64,000 nt of DNA from an uncultured Roseateles sp. (GCF_913777145.1 NZ_CAJYPS010000034.1:124001-188000); one strand, 5' to 3'; shown: positions 10,886 to 19,765, numbered from the stretch's first letter. Numbers and translations: made by a program. The notes: generated from the sequence alone by a model not told the origin.

Positions 10886-12748
10886 TCAGCGATCCCCGGC
10901 CGCGTCCACGCTGGACGCGCTGGCACGGTCCACCTGGGTCGCGCCGTCCAGGCGATTGCGCCGCAGCGTCACCTGCGAGGCCTGCTGCACGCTGAGGCTG
11001 TTGGCGCGGCGCTTGTTCAGGTTGCTGGCGCTGCACTCGTTGTCGGCCACGGTCACCGCGCGCGCGCTGGCCACGGTGATGCAGCCCTGCTGCACGCGCT
11101 GGATGCGGTTGCCACGGATCTCGATGAACTGGTTGACCGGCTCGTCCACCACCGCGCCGCCGCGCCCCGTGCCATAGACCGCAATCGCGGCCCAGGGCAT
11201 GGCGGGCGCCTGGTCGGGGCCGGTGTCGCGGATGTCGTTGTCGCGCACCGCCACATTGATCGCGCCCACGCCCTCGCGCCAGGGGCCCACATCGGTGAGC
11301 AGGCGCACCGCGTTGTAGGCCAGCTGGCTGAACGTGTTGTTGCGTATCAGGCCGTTGGGCAGCTGGGCCAGCAGGCCGTGGCAATGGCAGCGCTCCACGG
11401 TGTTGCGCTCCACCACATAGCGCGAGGCCAGCAGCGCCAGGTCGCGCACCGCGCTGCGCGTGTCCAGGCCCTCGATCGCGCGGCTCAGGCGCACGCGGTA
11501 GTCCAGGCCGCCCAGCGGCTCGGGTACGGCCGTCACGTCCGCCAGGCCCAGCAGGCGGCCGTCGCCGGCGAAGAAGGCCAGGCGGTCGCCGCGGCGTATG
11601 AAGCGCGCATAGGTGGACAGCACCAGGCTGCGCCCCTGGTCCTCGATGCGCACCACCGGGTGCACCGGGTTGTTGAGGTTGATGCCGTCGTCGCCCTGCG
11701 CGACGAAATGGTTGTCGGCGATCAGCAGGTCGCCGCCGCCGGACTGGATGTGCAGCGCGTCGAAATTGCTGCTGACCGGCATCGCGCTGTCGGGCGCCGG
11801 CATCACGCGGCTGCCCAGCAGCGCAAAGCCGCGCTTGAGGCCGTAAACCAGGAAGCCCATGCCCGGCGCGTTCTGCACCGTCACGTCCTGCACCACCACG
11901 TCCTCGGCCTGCTGCGGGCCGGGCTGGTCGTCGATCTTGAAGGCCGCGCCGCCATACCACTGGTGGAAGACCGCGTAGCTGCTGTCCAGCCGCAGGCTGT
12001 CCAGCGCCGGCGAGGTGTAGACCTGACCCTGCACCCGCCGCAGCGGCGCGGGCGCGCCCGGCGGCAGGATCAGCCGCGTGCCGCCCTTGACCCACTGCCT
12101 GGCCGCGCGGTCGTACTCGGTCAGGTAGAACAGCCGCGTGTCGTCCGTCACCGGCACGCCCTCGTCCAGCACCAGCTCGCGCCGGCCGTCCTGCTGGCGC
12201 AAGCGCGCGAGCGACGAGGTCAGCAGCTGGTAGGACAGCGTGGCACCGCTGAGGCGCACACGCTGGCTGGTGGAGACCACCACGCCGGGCGCGTTGGCGG
12301 TGAACACCAGGTGGGCACCGCGGGCGTCTATGTCCAGGTCTTGCAGGCCCTGCAGCAGCCAGTGGCCGCCGGGCGTGGCGCTGCGCAGCACATAGGTGCC
12401 CGGCTGCAGCTTCAGCCGCCCCAGGCCGCGGCGGCGCACCTCGGCCAGTGCGGCATCCAGCACCGGCCGCGCATCCTGCGCGGGCGGCGGTGGCGACACG
12501 CTGAGCTCGCCCGGGCGCGGCTGCGGCAGCCGCACGACCACGCGCACCGCGCGGCCGTCGGGGCCGGTCCAGTCGCGCACCAGGTCGCCCGGCGCCGCGC
12601 GCACCGGGCTCTGCGCCTGGGCGGCGGCCAGCGTGGCCCAGTCGGTGGCGGTGTCAGCAGACTCAGCCGGGTCGGCTGCGTGCGCCGCGCCGGCCAGACC
12701 AATCAGCAGGGCCACACGCCAACTCGCCCGCCACCTCGTGTACTGCAT
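10886..12748 (-). CDS. Secreted right-handed beta-helix protein, possible polysaccharide-active enzyme
   Basis: 620 residues with a signal peptide (hydrophobic VALLIGLAGAAHA, then a cleavage-like AHA-AD). The body is rich in short beta repeats of the pectate-lyase-like parallel beta-helix type, for example VVERNTVERCHCHGLL and FIEIRGNRIQRVQQGCI. The segment DALHIQSGGGDLLIADNHF followed by GDDGINLNN resembles the active-site region of GH110 alpha-galactosidases, but I cannot confirm the family. Convergent placement at the end of an EPS operon suggests it cuts or modifies the exported polysaccharide in the periplasm or outside the cell. No lipobox or sorting tail was seen. Confidence 0.75.
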   Translation of the reverse strand: MQYTRWRASWRVALLIGLAGAAHAADPAESADTATDWATLAAAQAQSPVRAAPGDLVRDWTGPDGRAVRVVVRLPQPRPGELSVSPPPPAQDARPVLDAALAEVRRRGLGRLKLQPGTYVLRSATPGGHWLLQGLQDLDIDARGAHLVFTANAPGVVVSTSQRVRLSGATLSYQLLTSSLARLRQQDGRRELVLDEGVPVTDDTRLFYLTEYDRAARQWVKGGTRLILPPGAPAPLRRVQGQVYTSPALDSLRLDSSYAVFHQWYGGAAFKIDDQPGPQQAEDVVVQDVTVQNAPGMGFLVYGLKRGFALLGSRVMPAPDSAMPVSSNFDALHIQSGGGDLLIADNHFVAQGDDGINLNNPVHPVVRIEDQGRSLVLSTYARFIRRGDRLAFFAGDGRLLGLADVTAVPEPLGGLDYRVRLSRAIEGLDTRSAVRDLALLASRYVVERNTVERCHCHGLLAQLPNGLIRNNTFSQLAYNAVRLLTDVGPWREGVGAINVAVRDNDIRDTGPDQAPAMPWAAIAVYGTGRGGAVVDEPVNQFIEIRGNRIQRVQQGCITVASARAVTVADNECSASNLNKRRANSLSVQQASQVTLRRNRLDGATQVDRASASSVDAAGDR

Positions 12749-12793
12749 CGCCTCACCTTGCCGCCGGGACGCCGGCCGCGCTGGGCGCAGATT

Positions 12794-12822
12794 ACACAGA
12801 CCGGCGCGCCGGCCTGTGTCAA
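12794..12822 (-). promoter_or_regulatory. 26-base imperfect palindrome with TTGACA box upstream of the beta-helix gene
   Basis: Bases 12794-12819 form an inverted repeat: ACACAG and CTGTGT arms around CCGGCGCGCCGG, with one mismatched pair. On the - strand a perfect -35-like TTGACA (12817-12822) overlaps one arm, and a TAATCT lies on the far side at a longer than ideal distance. The element lies between the PEP-CTERM gene stop and the beta-helix gene start. It could be an operator over a promoter, or the base of a transcript hairpin. No T-run follows it on either strand. Confidence 0.4.
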
Positions 12823-12842
12823 AACGCTAGCGAGGCTGCGGC

Positions 12843-13466
12843 TTAGCGGCGGCGCGGCAGGCGGCTCAGGCCCACCAGGCCCAGGCCGGCCAGCAGCAGC
12901 GTCAGCGAGGCCGGCTCGGGCACGGCCTGCACGCTGACCGCCATCTGATAGGGCGCGGCGGCCGCATTGCTGGACAGGCCCAGCAGCGCGTTGTAGTTGT
13001 AGCCGCCGGCCACGCCGGTGCCGCCCAGGTCGCTGGACCAGGACCACTCCACCGCATTGGGGCTCAGCGCCTCCAGCGCGATCCAGTACGTGGTGTCGGC
13101 CGCCAGTTGCACGCCGGCTTCGGGCGTGAAGGCGTAGCTTGCGAAGTCGGCGGTGGCGATCGCGGCGCTGGACAGCGTGCCCAGCGTGGCCAGCAGCGCG
13201 CCGGGGCCGGCGCCGGTGTCGGCACGCAGGCTCACGCGCACATCGCCCACCACATCGGCGCTGCCGCTCTTGAGCAGCGCGGTGATGCTGTTCAGCACAT
13301 AGCCGGCCTCGCTGCCGGTATGGAAGGAGTCGGCCAGCGGGCCGTAGCTCAGCAGCGGGTCGGAGCCATCGCGGCTGGCGCCCAGGTTGTCGAACACGGT
13401 GGCGGCCTGGGCCGTGGGCAGCGCGAGCGCCAGCACCAGGCCGGCGAGCAGGAGGGACTTGGACAT
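12843..13466 (-). CDS. PEP-CTERM sorting-domain protein (choice-of-anchor R-like)
   Basis: 207 residues. An N-terminal signal peptide (SKSLLLAGLVLALALPTAQA) is followed by a beta-rich ectodomain starting ATVFDNLGAS. The C-terminus is a PEP-CTERM signal: VPEPASL, a hydrophobic helix LTLLLAGLGLVGL, and a basic tail SRLPRRR. Such proteins are exported and processed by an exosortase, and usually occur in bacteria that make an extracellular polysaccharide. The ectodomain resembles the choice-of-anchor R group. No exosortase gene lies in this window. The neighbouring EPS locus fits a biofilm or surface role. Confidence 0.88.
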   Translation of the reverse strand: MSKSLLLAGLVLALALPTAQAATVFDNLGASRDGSDPLLSYGPLADSFHTGSEAGYVLNSITALLKSGSADVVGDVRVSLRADTGAGPGALLATLGTLSSAAIATADFASYAFTPEAGVQLAADTTYWIALEALSPNAVEWSWSSDLGGTGVAGGYNYNALLGLSSNAAAAPYQMAVSVQAVPEPASLTLLLAGLGLVGLSRLPRRR

Positions 13467-13492
13467 GAGAGGTCTCGGTGAAAGGCGGAGAT

Positions 13493-15712
13493 TCAGAGCA
13501 GCGGGTCGCTAAGGCCGGCGGCGCCGGTCTCCACATGACCGGCGAACTGCGCGACGAAGCGTGCATCGCTGTCGGCGCTGACCGTCAGGTCGTACCAGCG
13601 CGCGCTGGTCTGCAGCGACCAGTCGGAGCGCATGCTGGCACCGGGCTGCAGCAGCTGGTGGCTGGTGCTGCCGGTGTAGCGATCGCTGACGGTGACCGTG
13701 GTGGCTGCGCTGCCGGCATTCGTCACGGTCAGCGACAGGCCGCCGCTCACGCGGTCATAGCGGCTGCGCACCATCAGCTGGGCCGCGCCCGCGGCCAGGC
13801 TGCCGGCATAGCGGCGGTAGAAGCCGTTGGGGCCGTGCACCGCCACGTCGTAGGCACCGCCGCTCGGCGCGGTGAAGCGGTCGCTGAGCGACTTGCCCGC
13901 TTCCACGGTGTAGCCCCAGGGGCCGGTGCCGCCGCCGGCCACGCAGCCGTTGGCGGTGCGCACATGCAGCCAGGCGCCGGCGCTGCCGGTGTTCACGAAG
14001 CCGAGGTCGAAGCCGTTGGCTGCCGGCGTCCAATCGGCCTGCAGCTCGTAGGGCAGCGCGCGCGCCAGGCGGGTGCCGGGCTCCTGCTGGGGCATCTGCT
14101 GGTCGGCCGGCACGCTGGGCGTGTAGGTGCCGTATTTCTTGCCGCTGACCACGTCGGCCTGCGGCGGCGCATAGGACGCGGTGCTGGGCAGGCGGGCCGC
14201 GCTGGCATTGGGCGTGGAGAAGTCCAGCGTGGAGCACAGGTCACCGCAGACCGCGCGGCGCCACGGCGAGATATTGGGCTCCTGCACGCCGAAGCGCTTC
14301 TCGATGAAGCGGATCACCGAGGTGTGGTCGAAGGTCTCGGAGCAGACCCAGCCGCCCTTGCTCCACGGCGAGATCACCAGCATGGGCACGCGCGCGCCCA
14401 GGCCGTAGGGGCCGGCCGTGTAGGTGGAGCTGGCGCCGGGGTAGAGCTCGTTGACCGTGCTGACCGTGGACTGGCCCTGGGCGGCCGAGGCCGGCGGCGT
14501 GGGCGGCACGATGTGGTCGAAGAAGCCGTCGTTCTCGTCGAAGCAGATGATGAAGACCGTGCTGGCCCAGACCTCGGGGTTGGCGGTCAGCGCGTTCAGC
14601 ACGTTCTGCACATACCAGGTGCCGTAGCTGGTGGGCCAGTTGGAGTGCTCGCTGTAGGCCTCGGGCGCCGCGATCCACGACACCTGGGGCAGCGTGCCGT
14701 TCAGCACGTCGGCGCGCAGCTGGTCGAACAGCGTGCCGTTGTTGAACGCGCCACCGTTCATGATGTTGGTGCCGGTGCGGGCCTTGTCATACAGCGCGCT
14801 GCCGGGCTGGGCATTGCGGTACTGGTTGAAGTACAGCAGCGAGTTGTCACCGTAGTTGCCGATGTAGGGATTGGCGCCGTCCCAGCCCCAGTTGCCGCTG
14901 CTGTTGAGGCCGTGGCCTATGTCCTGGTAGATCTTCCAGCTGATGCCGGCCGCCTCCAGGCGCTCCGGGTAGGTGGTCCAGCCATAGCCCTGCTCGGCGT
15001 TGCTGACCACCGGGCCGTAGGGCGGCGTGCCGTTGCCGGCATTGGTGCCGCTGGCGTTGAGGCTCAGCACACCCGGCGTGCTGCCGGTGTTGGTGACGTT
15101 GAGGCCGCCCGGCAGCGTGCCGTTCTGGCCGCACCAGCCGCTCCACAGGTAGTAGCGGTTGGGGTCGGTGGACGCCATGATGGAGCAGTGATACGCGTCA
15201 CAGATCGTGAACGCGTCGGCCAGCGCGTAATAGAACGGGATGTCGCTGCGCTGCATATAGGCCATCGTGACCTTGCCCTTGGCCGGCACCCAGCGGTCGT
15301 TGTGGCCGTCGTTCCAGGCCTTGTGCGCGTCGGCCCACGCATGCGGCAGGCCGGTCAGGAACTGCTGGCCCAGATTGGCCGCGGTGGGGTGGAAAGGCAG
15401 GATGGTCGCCGGCGACTGCACCACGCCGGCCGAGTTCAGGTTGGGCTGCTCGAAGATGGGCTTGCCCGAACCGTACTGCTTCACCGCGCGCGGGTCGCTG
15501 AAGCCGCGCACGCCGCGCAGCGTGCCGAAGTAGTGGTCGAAGGAGCGGTTCTCCTGCATCAGCACGACGATGTGCTTGACGTCCTGCAGCGTGCCGGTCA
15601 CGGCCTTGGCCGGAATCGCCAGCGCCTGGCGAATGCTGTCCGGCAGCGCCACGCTCGCGCCCGCCCCTGCCATGCCGCGCAACACGCTGCGCCGGTCCAT
15701 CTTGTTCGTCAT
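13493..15712 (-). CDS. Tat-exported phospholipase C / phosphoesterase family protein
   Basis: 739 residues from the ATG at 15712, which places a twin-arginine signal (DRRSVLRG then a hydrophobic GMAGAGASVAL stretch) at the N-terminus. The catalytic domain begins VKHIVVLMQENRSFDHYFG, the hallmark of bacterial non-hemolytic phospholipase C/AcpA phosphoesterases, and continues with FIICFDENDGFFDHIVPP and FDHTSVIRFIEKRFG. The C-terminal part carries two beta-rich modules of the DUF756 type seen in phosphocholine-specific phospholipase C. It probably hydrolyses phospholipids or phosphate esters in the periplasm or outside. A longer in-frame start would bury the Tat motif and was rejected. Confidence 0.87.
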   Translation of the reverse strand: MTNKMDRRSVLRGMAGAGASVALPDSIRQALAIPAKAVTGTLQDVKHIVVLMQENRSFDHYFGTLRGVRGFSDPRAVKQYGSGKPIFEQPNLNSAGVVQSPATILPFHPTAANLGQQFLTGLPHAWADAHKAWNDGHNDRWVPAKGKVTMAYMQRSDIPFYYALADAFTICDAYHCSIMASTDPNRYYLWSGWCGQNGTLPGGLNVTNTGSTPGVLSLNASGTNAGNGTPPYGPVVSNAEQGYGWTTYPERLEAAGISWKIYQDIGHGLNSSGNWGWDGANPYIGNYGDNSLLYFNQYRNAQPGSALYDKARTGTNIMNGGAFNNGTLFDQLRADVLNGTLPQVSWIAAPEAYSEHSNWPTSYGTWYVQNVLNALTANPEVWASTVFIICFDENDGFFDHIVPPTPPASAAQGQSTVSTVNELYPGASSTYTAGPYGLGARVPMLVISPWSKGGWVCSETFDHTSVIRFIEKRFGVQEPNISPWRRAVCGDLCSTLDFSTPNASAARLPSTASYAPPQADVVSGKKYGTYTPSVPADQQMPQQEPGTRLARALPYELQADWTPAANGFDLGFVNTGSAGAWLHVRTANGCVAGGGTGPWGYTVEAGKSLSDRFTAPSGGAYDVAVHGPNGFYRRYAGSLAAGAAQLMVRSRYDRVSGGLSLTVTNAGSAATTVTVSDRYTGSTSHQLLQPGASMRSDWSLQTSARWYDLTVSADSDARFVAQFAGHVETGAAGLSDPLL

Positions 15713-15850
15713 TTGTGCCTGCCTCTGCCACGAGCCGGAGCGGAAGTGCTCCGTGAAAAAATTCTCGTTTTCGTGTGTGGCAGGCCGATGGCGGGATTGC
15801 GACGGCTTCAAGACAAGGGCCGGCTCCTAACCCGGCCGGCGAGCGCAGCC

Positions 15851-16552
15851 TCAGGCGCTGCGGCGCGTGAGGGCGGCGTCCAGCTGGGCGCGCAGGTCGG
15901 CCACCTCGCTGACCAGGTTGTTGCGCGCGGTCACCGCGCCCACCAGCTCCATCTCGGCCTTGAGGCGGGCATCCGATTCAGCCGCCGAGCTGGCCAGGTT
16001 GCGTTCCAGCTGCTGGCGCAGGTCGGCCAGCTGCGCGTCCTTGCCCTCGATGGCGAGCTGGTCCTTGGCCTTGCCCACCAGCGCCTCGGACGCGATGTCG
16101 CGCGCGTGGCGCAGCTCGCTGCGCAGGCGCTCGATCTCGGCCTCGCGCAGCGCCAGCTGCTCGGCCGTCTGCTCCAGCGCAGCACTGCGCTCGGCCAGTT
16201 GCTCGCTCAGCGCATCGCGCTCGGCGCCCAGTTCGTCATGGGCGGCCAGCAGGTGGCCCAGCTCCTCGTCCGCCTGGGCCAGGCTGGCACGCGGGCCGGC
16301 GCCGGACTGCTCGGCCAGCTGGCGCGCCCAGTCGCTGAGCGCGCTGGCCACCGGCTCGGGCAAGGCCAGATCCAGGCCCTGCAGCGGCGCCTGGCGCTGC
16401 GCGCGCCAGGTGGCCAGATGCGCGGCCAGCGACGCCGCCGACGCCTCGGCCAGCGCCGCCCGCAGCGCCACCAGGCTCACCGCCCGCCCCTGCGCCACCA
16501 GCCCCTCGGCTGCCGCCGCCACATCCTCGTATGCAATCTCCCGCACGGCCAT
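15851..16552 (-). CDS. KfrA-like DNA-binding coiled-coil protein
   Basis: 233 residues. The first 60 (IAYEDVAAAAEGLVAQGRAV, then SLAAHLATWRAQRQ) match the KfrA N-terminal DNA-binding domain pattern. The rest is a long alanine/glutamate/arginine/leucine-rich region with heptad character (for example RDALSEQLAERSAALEQTAE), which would form an extended coiled coil. KfrA proteins are plasmid-associated autoregulators and structural DNA binders; chromosomal copies are also common in betaproteobacteria. The start chosen is the ATG at 16552; a TTG two codons upstream is possible. It lies near a toxin-antitoxin pair and a tRNA, a setting common for acquired DNA. Confidence 0.72.
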   Translation of the reverse strand: MAVREIAYEDVAAAAEGLVAQGRAVSLVALRAALAEASAASLAAHLATWRAQRQAPLQGLDLALPEPVASALSDWARQLAEQSGAGPRASLAQADEELGHLLAAHDELGAERDALSEQLAERSAALEQTAEQLALREAEIERLRSELRHARDIASEALVGKAKDQLAIEGKDAQLADLRQQLERNLASSAAESDARLKAEMELVGAVTARNNLVSEVADLRAQLDAALTRRSA

Positions 16553-16558
16553 CTCCAA

Positions 16559-16851
16559 CAGCTACGCCCAACTTATCGATGAACCGTCGACGCTAACCCA
16601 GCCTCACAGCGGGTCGGCACGCGCAGAGGCGGAAGTGGAGAACTTGTTGCGTTTCGGGCGGGGAAATGGCTCGTGAAGAACTCTGGCCTGAGATCGGCCG
16701 CTCAACCGCGGCCCTGAGGAGGCATCAACCGCCCGGCGCCAGAAACCGGATGGACCGCAGCGGCAAGCGACGCCGGGCCCGATCGGTCAGCTTGTCGTCG
16801 TGCTCGCCGCCAGGGGCAGTTCAGAGGCGGCCTGTTCGATTCCTGCGGCGT
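16559..16851. other. Intergenic stretch with no supported gene
   Basis: About 290 bases lie between the KfrA-like gene and the end of the toxin gene. Short open frames exist but show no family resemblance and no convincing ribosome-binding sites. Composition is a little less GC-biased than the neighbours. It should contain the promoter of the KfrA-like gene, but I cannot point to clear -35/-10 boxes. It may be a remnant of older DNA. Confidence 0.4.
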
Positions 16852-17253
16852 TCATGCTGTGGGCGGCATTCCAGCGTCGGGCCAAAGACGAGCAAAGTCG
16901 AATGAGAGTTGTCTATGGTGACGAATGGAGAGCAGATAGACCGTCGAATCCGCGTCCATGGCCGTGTAAAGCATCAGGTAGTCGCCATGCAGGTACTCAC
17001 GCAGAGCGCTGGCCGCGCCGGCCGGCAACAGGGCCAACTGCGCCAGGGCTTCGGCCGATTGCGGCGGGTTGGCCAGGTAGTGGCGGCCGATGCGGGGAAA
17101 GCGGGCCAGGTTGGGGATGACCGTGGCGCGCAGCTCGTCCAGCAGATCATCGAAGGCAAAGGCTGCGTCGGCTTCGTTGAGAAAAGCCTCGATGGCATCC
17201 AGCCTCGCCAGGAAGCTGGCGGTCAGCTCGACCCGGTACAGGTCCTCAGCCAC
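16852..17253 (-). CDS. RelE/ParE-family toxin
   Basis: 133 residues from a GTG start at 17253 that overlaps the antitoxin stop (GTGGCTGA). The sequence begins VAEDLYRVELTASFLARLDA and contains FPRIGRHYL and VYLLSIRHHRQLSFDF, the helix-strand pattern and terminal beta strands of ParE/RelE-fold toxins. Such toxins act in the cytoplasm on mRNA at the ribosome or on DNA gyrase; which one applies here is not evident. An upstream in-frame extension would run through the whole antitoxin gene and was excluded. Pairing with a Phd-like gene supports a type II system. Confidence 0.82.
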   Translation of the reverse strand: MAEDLYRVELTASFLARLDAIEAFLNEADAAFAFDDLLDELRATVIPNLARFPRIGRHYLANPPQSAEALAQLALLPAGAASALREYLHGDYLMLYTAMDADSTVYLLSIRHHRQLSFDFARLWPDAGMPPTA

Positions 17254-17578
17254 GCTTCTTGGCGGTCTTGCCAGTCTTGGTAGAGGCTGCACCTGCGCGG
17301 CGCTGCTGCAGCTGGGCGATGGCAGCATCGGCCCCAACGGTGCGACCGGCCTCGATGTCGGCCAGGCCGCGCAGGGCATCGTCTATCAGCAGCAGGTGGA
17401 TGCGCTCGCGCTCCAGCTGGTGGTAGTAGTCCAGCCGCGCGGCGTCGATCAGCGCAACGTAGCTCTCGCCGTTCTTGGTGATGATCTTCTCGGCGCCGGC
17501 CTTGGCCTGGTCGGCCAATTCGGAGAGGTTGGCACGCGCCTGGGTGAAGGGCACCACATCGCTGGCAGAAAAGCCCAT
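17246..17578 (-). CDS. Phd/YefM-family antitoxin
   Basis: 110 residues with the Phd/YefM N-terminal fold: VVPFTQARANLSELADQAK, then KIITKNGESYVALIDAARLD. The C-terminal part is helical and ends in a lysine-rich tail (STKTGKTAKKRG). It should bind and neutralise the toxin encoded immediately downstream and repress the shared promoter. A strong Shine-Dalgarno sequence (AAGGAG, 7 bases from the ATG) precedes it. The gene lies about 90 bases past the 3' end of a tRNA gene on the same strand. Confidence 0.87.
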   Translation of the reverse strand: MGFSASDVVPFTQARANLSELADQAKAGAEKIITKNGESYVALIDAARLDYYHQLERERIHLLLIDDALRGLADIEAGRTVGADAAIAQLQQRRAGAASTKTGKTAKKRG

Positions 17579-17668
17579 GGCCGGCTCCTTGGGTGGGTAG
17601 ATGACAGGATTCTGTGCAGTCTACTGGAGCACCACCAAGCCAGTGGCCGGCATGGATACGGGCAGGGG

Positions 17669-17745
17669 TGGTAGGCCGTGCAGGACTTGAACCTGCGACC
17701 AAAGGATTATGAGTCCTCTGCTCTGACCAACTGAGCTAACGGCCC
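17669..17745 (-). tRNA. tRNA with CAU anticodon, probably tRNA-Ile2 (lysidine-modified)
   Basis: A 77-base cloverleaf on the - strand: acceptor GGGCCGT pairing with ACGGCCT (a G-U first pair), D-arm GCTC/GAGC, anticodon stem with loop CTCATAA, T-arm GCAGG-TTCAAGT-CCTGC, discriminator A and an encoded CCA. The CAU anticodon means either elongator Met or the AUA-reading Ile2. Acceptor pairs C4-G69 and C5-G68, and the TTTGGTCGC variable/T-arm region, resemble Escherichia coli tRNA-Ile2 more than tRNA-Met, so Ile2 is preferred. Confidence 0.85.
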
Positions 17746-17816
17746 CCGGGGTGCGGCCCTGGGGAAGGGCCGGCTGAGGAGCGCGCATTCTAGACGCATG
17801 CGGCACCCCTTCAGGT

Positions 17817-18824
17817 TCAGCGCTGGCTCAAGGCCTGGCCGACCATGCGGGAGGTGATGTCCACGATCTGGATCATGCGGTCGTAGGCCATGCGCGTGGG
17901 GCCGATGACGCCCAGCGTGCCCACCACCTGGCCGTCCACCTCGTAGGGGGCCGACACGATGGACAGCTCCTCGTAGGGCACGACCTGGCTCTCGCCGCCG
18001 ATATAGATGCGCACGCCCTCGGCGCGGCTGGAGGTGTCCAGCAGGCGCATCAACTGGGTCTTCTGCTCGAACAGGTCGAACAGCCGGCGCAGGCTGCCCA
18101 TGTCGTGGCTGAAGTCTTCCACCGCGAGCAGGTTGCGCTCGCCGGACACGACCACGCGCTCTTCCTGCTGCGCCATGGCCTCGGTGCCCACCTGCACGGC
18201 GGCGCTCATCAGCTGGGCGATCTCGCCGCGCAGCGCGTCCACCTCGGTGCGCAGGCGCTCGCGCACCGCTTCCAGCGTGAGACCGGCATAGCCGGCGTTG
18301 AGCCGGTTGCTGGCCTCGGCCAGTTCGGCCTGGCTGTGGTCTTGCGCGGTGAAGATCACGCGGTTCTGCACATCGCCGTCCGGCGCCACCAGAATGACCA
18401 GCACGCGCCGCTCGCCCAGACGCAGGAACTCGATGTGGTGGAACACGCTGGGCTTGCGCGGCGCGGTGACCACGCCGACGAAGCTGGACAGGTTGGACAG
18501 CAGCTGGGCCGCGTTGGCGATCACGCGCTGCGGCTGGTCGGGCTGCAGCGGCGCGGTGTCCACGCCCACCAGGCCGGGCTGGGCGGTGAGCATGGTGTCG
18601 ACGAACAGCCGGTAGCCGCGCGGCGTGGGAATGCGGCCCGCGCTGGTGTGCGGGCTGGCGATCAGGCCGAGCTCTTCCAGGTCGGCCATCACGTTGCGAA
18701 TCGTCGCCGGGCTCAGCTCCAGGCCCGAGGCCTTTGAAAGCGTGCGCGAGCCCACCGGCTGGCCGTCAGCGATGTAGCGTTCGACCAGGGTCTTCAGCAG
18801 GGAACGGGAGCGCTCGTCGAGCAT
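17817..18824 (-). CDS. hrcA: Heat-inducible transcription repressor HrcA
   Basis: 335 residues. The N-terminal winged helix starts [20 protein letters not shown] and includes [20 protein letters not shown], the canonical HrcA DNA-binding region; the C-terminal part has [19 protein letters not shown] and ends in the usual [11 protein letters not shown]. HrcA binds CIRCE operators of groE/dnaK operons together with GroEL. The gene is divergent from nadK, a common betaproteobacterial arrangement. In the 67-base divergent region a TTCTAGAA palindrome lies close to the hrcA start, but I see no CIRCE element. Confidence 0.95.
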   Translation of the reverse strand: MLDERSRSLLKTLVERYIADGQPVGSRTLSKASGLELSPATIRNVMADLEELGLIASPHTSAGRIPTPRGYRLFVDTMLTAQPGLVGVDTAPLQPDQPQRVIANAAQLLSNLSSFVGVVTAPRKPSVFHHIEFLRLGERRVLVILVAPDGDVQNRVIFTAQDHSQAELAEASNRLNAGYAGLTLEAVRERLRTEVDALRGEIAQLMSAAVQVGTEAMAQQEERVVVSGERNLLAVEDFSHDMGSLRRLFDLFEQKTQLMRLLDTSSRAEGVRIYIGGESQVVPYEELSIVSAPYEVDGQVVGTLGVIGPTRMAYDRMIQIVDITSRMVGQALSQR

Positions 18825-18891
18825 GTTTTCATTCTAGAAAACTGTGGGCCCAGCCCATGGAGGGCAAAACCCCTGTGGTGTAATTTGCTGC

Positions 18892-19758
18892 ATGGCCGAG
18901 CGCTTTCGTCATGTCGCCATCGTGGGCAAGCATCAAGCGCCTGGCATACGCCCGGTGCTGGAGGAAATTGCCCAATTTCTGAGCAGCCAGGGCCTGCAGG
19001 TTGCCCTGGAAGCCGAAACCGCCCAGGCCACCGGCATGCAGGGCTATGCGGCCTTGAGCCATGCCGAAATGGGCGAGCAGTGCGATCTGGCCATTGTCGT
19101 CGGTGGCGACGGCACCATGCTGGGTTTCGCTCGCGAGATCGCCTGCTACGGCCTGCCGCTGGTGGGCATCAACCAGGGCCGGCTGGGTTTCATCACCGAC
19201 ATCCCGATTGAGCGCTGGCGCGAGGCGCTGCAACCCATACTCGCGGGCGACCACGAGGTGGAGCCGCGCGCGATGCTGGAGGGCCAGGTGTTGCGCGACG
19301 GCGTCAGCATCTTCTCGGGCCTGGCGCTCAACGATGTGGTGGTGAGCCGCGGCGCCACCTCCGGCATGGTGGAGCTGCGCATCTCGGTGGATGGCGACTT
19401 CGTGGCCAATATGCGGGCGGACGGCATCATCGTGTCCTCGCCCACGGGCTCCACGGCCTACGCGCTGTCGGCCGGCGGGCCCATCATGCACCCCAGCATC
19501 GCCGGCTGGCTGCTGGCGCCCATCGCGCCGCACACGCTGTCCAACCGGCCCATCGTGCTGCCCCAGGGCGAGGTGCGCATGGAGATCGTGGCCGGCCGCG
19601 ACGCCAGCGTGAACTTCGACATGCAGAGCCTGGCCAGCCTGCAGCACGGCGACTGCATCGCCGTGCGCCGCAGCCAGTACCAGGTGCGCTTCCTGCACCC
19701 CAAGGGCTGGACCTACTACGCGACATTGCGCAGGAAGCTGCGCTGGTACGAGGGTTGA
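18892..19758 (+). CDS. nadK: NAD kinase
   Basis: 288 residues from the ATG at 18892. It phosphorylates NAD to NADP in the cytoplasm. Visible signatures are the GGDGTML motif in [15 protein letters not shown], the [11 protein letters not shown] block, and the second conserved region [18 protein letters not shown] longer start at 18844 is in frame, but it lacks a ribosome-binding site and would run into the divergent promoter region. The gene is followed after 7 bases by recN, an order conserved in Burkholderiales, so the two are probably co-transcribed. A TAATTT box sits just before the start. Confidence 0.95.
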   Translation: MAERFRHVAIVGKHQAPGIRPVLEEIAQFLSSQGLQVALEAETAQATGMQGYAALSHAEMGEQCDLAIVVGGDGTMLGFAREIACYGLPLVGINQGRLGFITDIPIERWREALQPILAGDHEVEPRAMLEGQVLRDGVSIFSGLALNDVVVSRGATSGMVELRISVDGDFVANMRADGIIVSSPTGSTAYALSAGGPIMHPSIAGWLLAPIAPHTLSNRPIVLPQGEVRMEIVAGRDASVNFDMQSLASLQHGDCIAVRRSQYQVRFLHPKGWTYYATLRRKLRWYEG

Positions 19759-19765
19759 GACGACC

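Noticed and set aside
13478..16582. 1034-codon open frame on the + strand opposite the phospholipase and KfrA-like genes
   Set aside because: It mirrors third-position GC bias of the real - strand genes, has low-complexity Ala/Gly/Arg/His composition, no family resemblance and spans two genes and a promoter region.
16666..16905. 79-codon frame in the gap beside the toxin gene
   Set aside because: Arg/Ser-rich, no ribosome-binding site, overlaps the toxin gene end and shows no known domain.
18825..18891. Possible CIRCE element at hrcA
   Set aside because: Only a TTCTAGAA palindrome is seen; the nine-base TTAGCACTC/GAGTGCTAA arms of CIRCE are absent.
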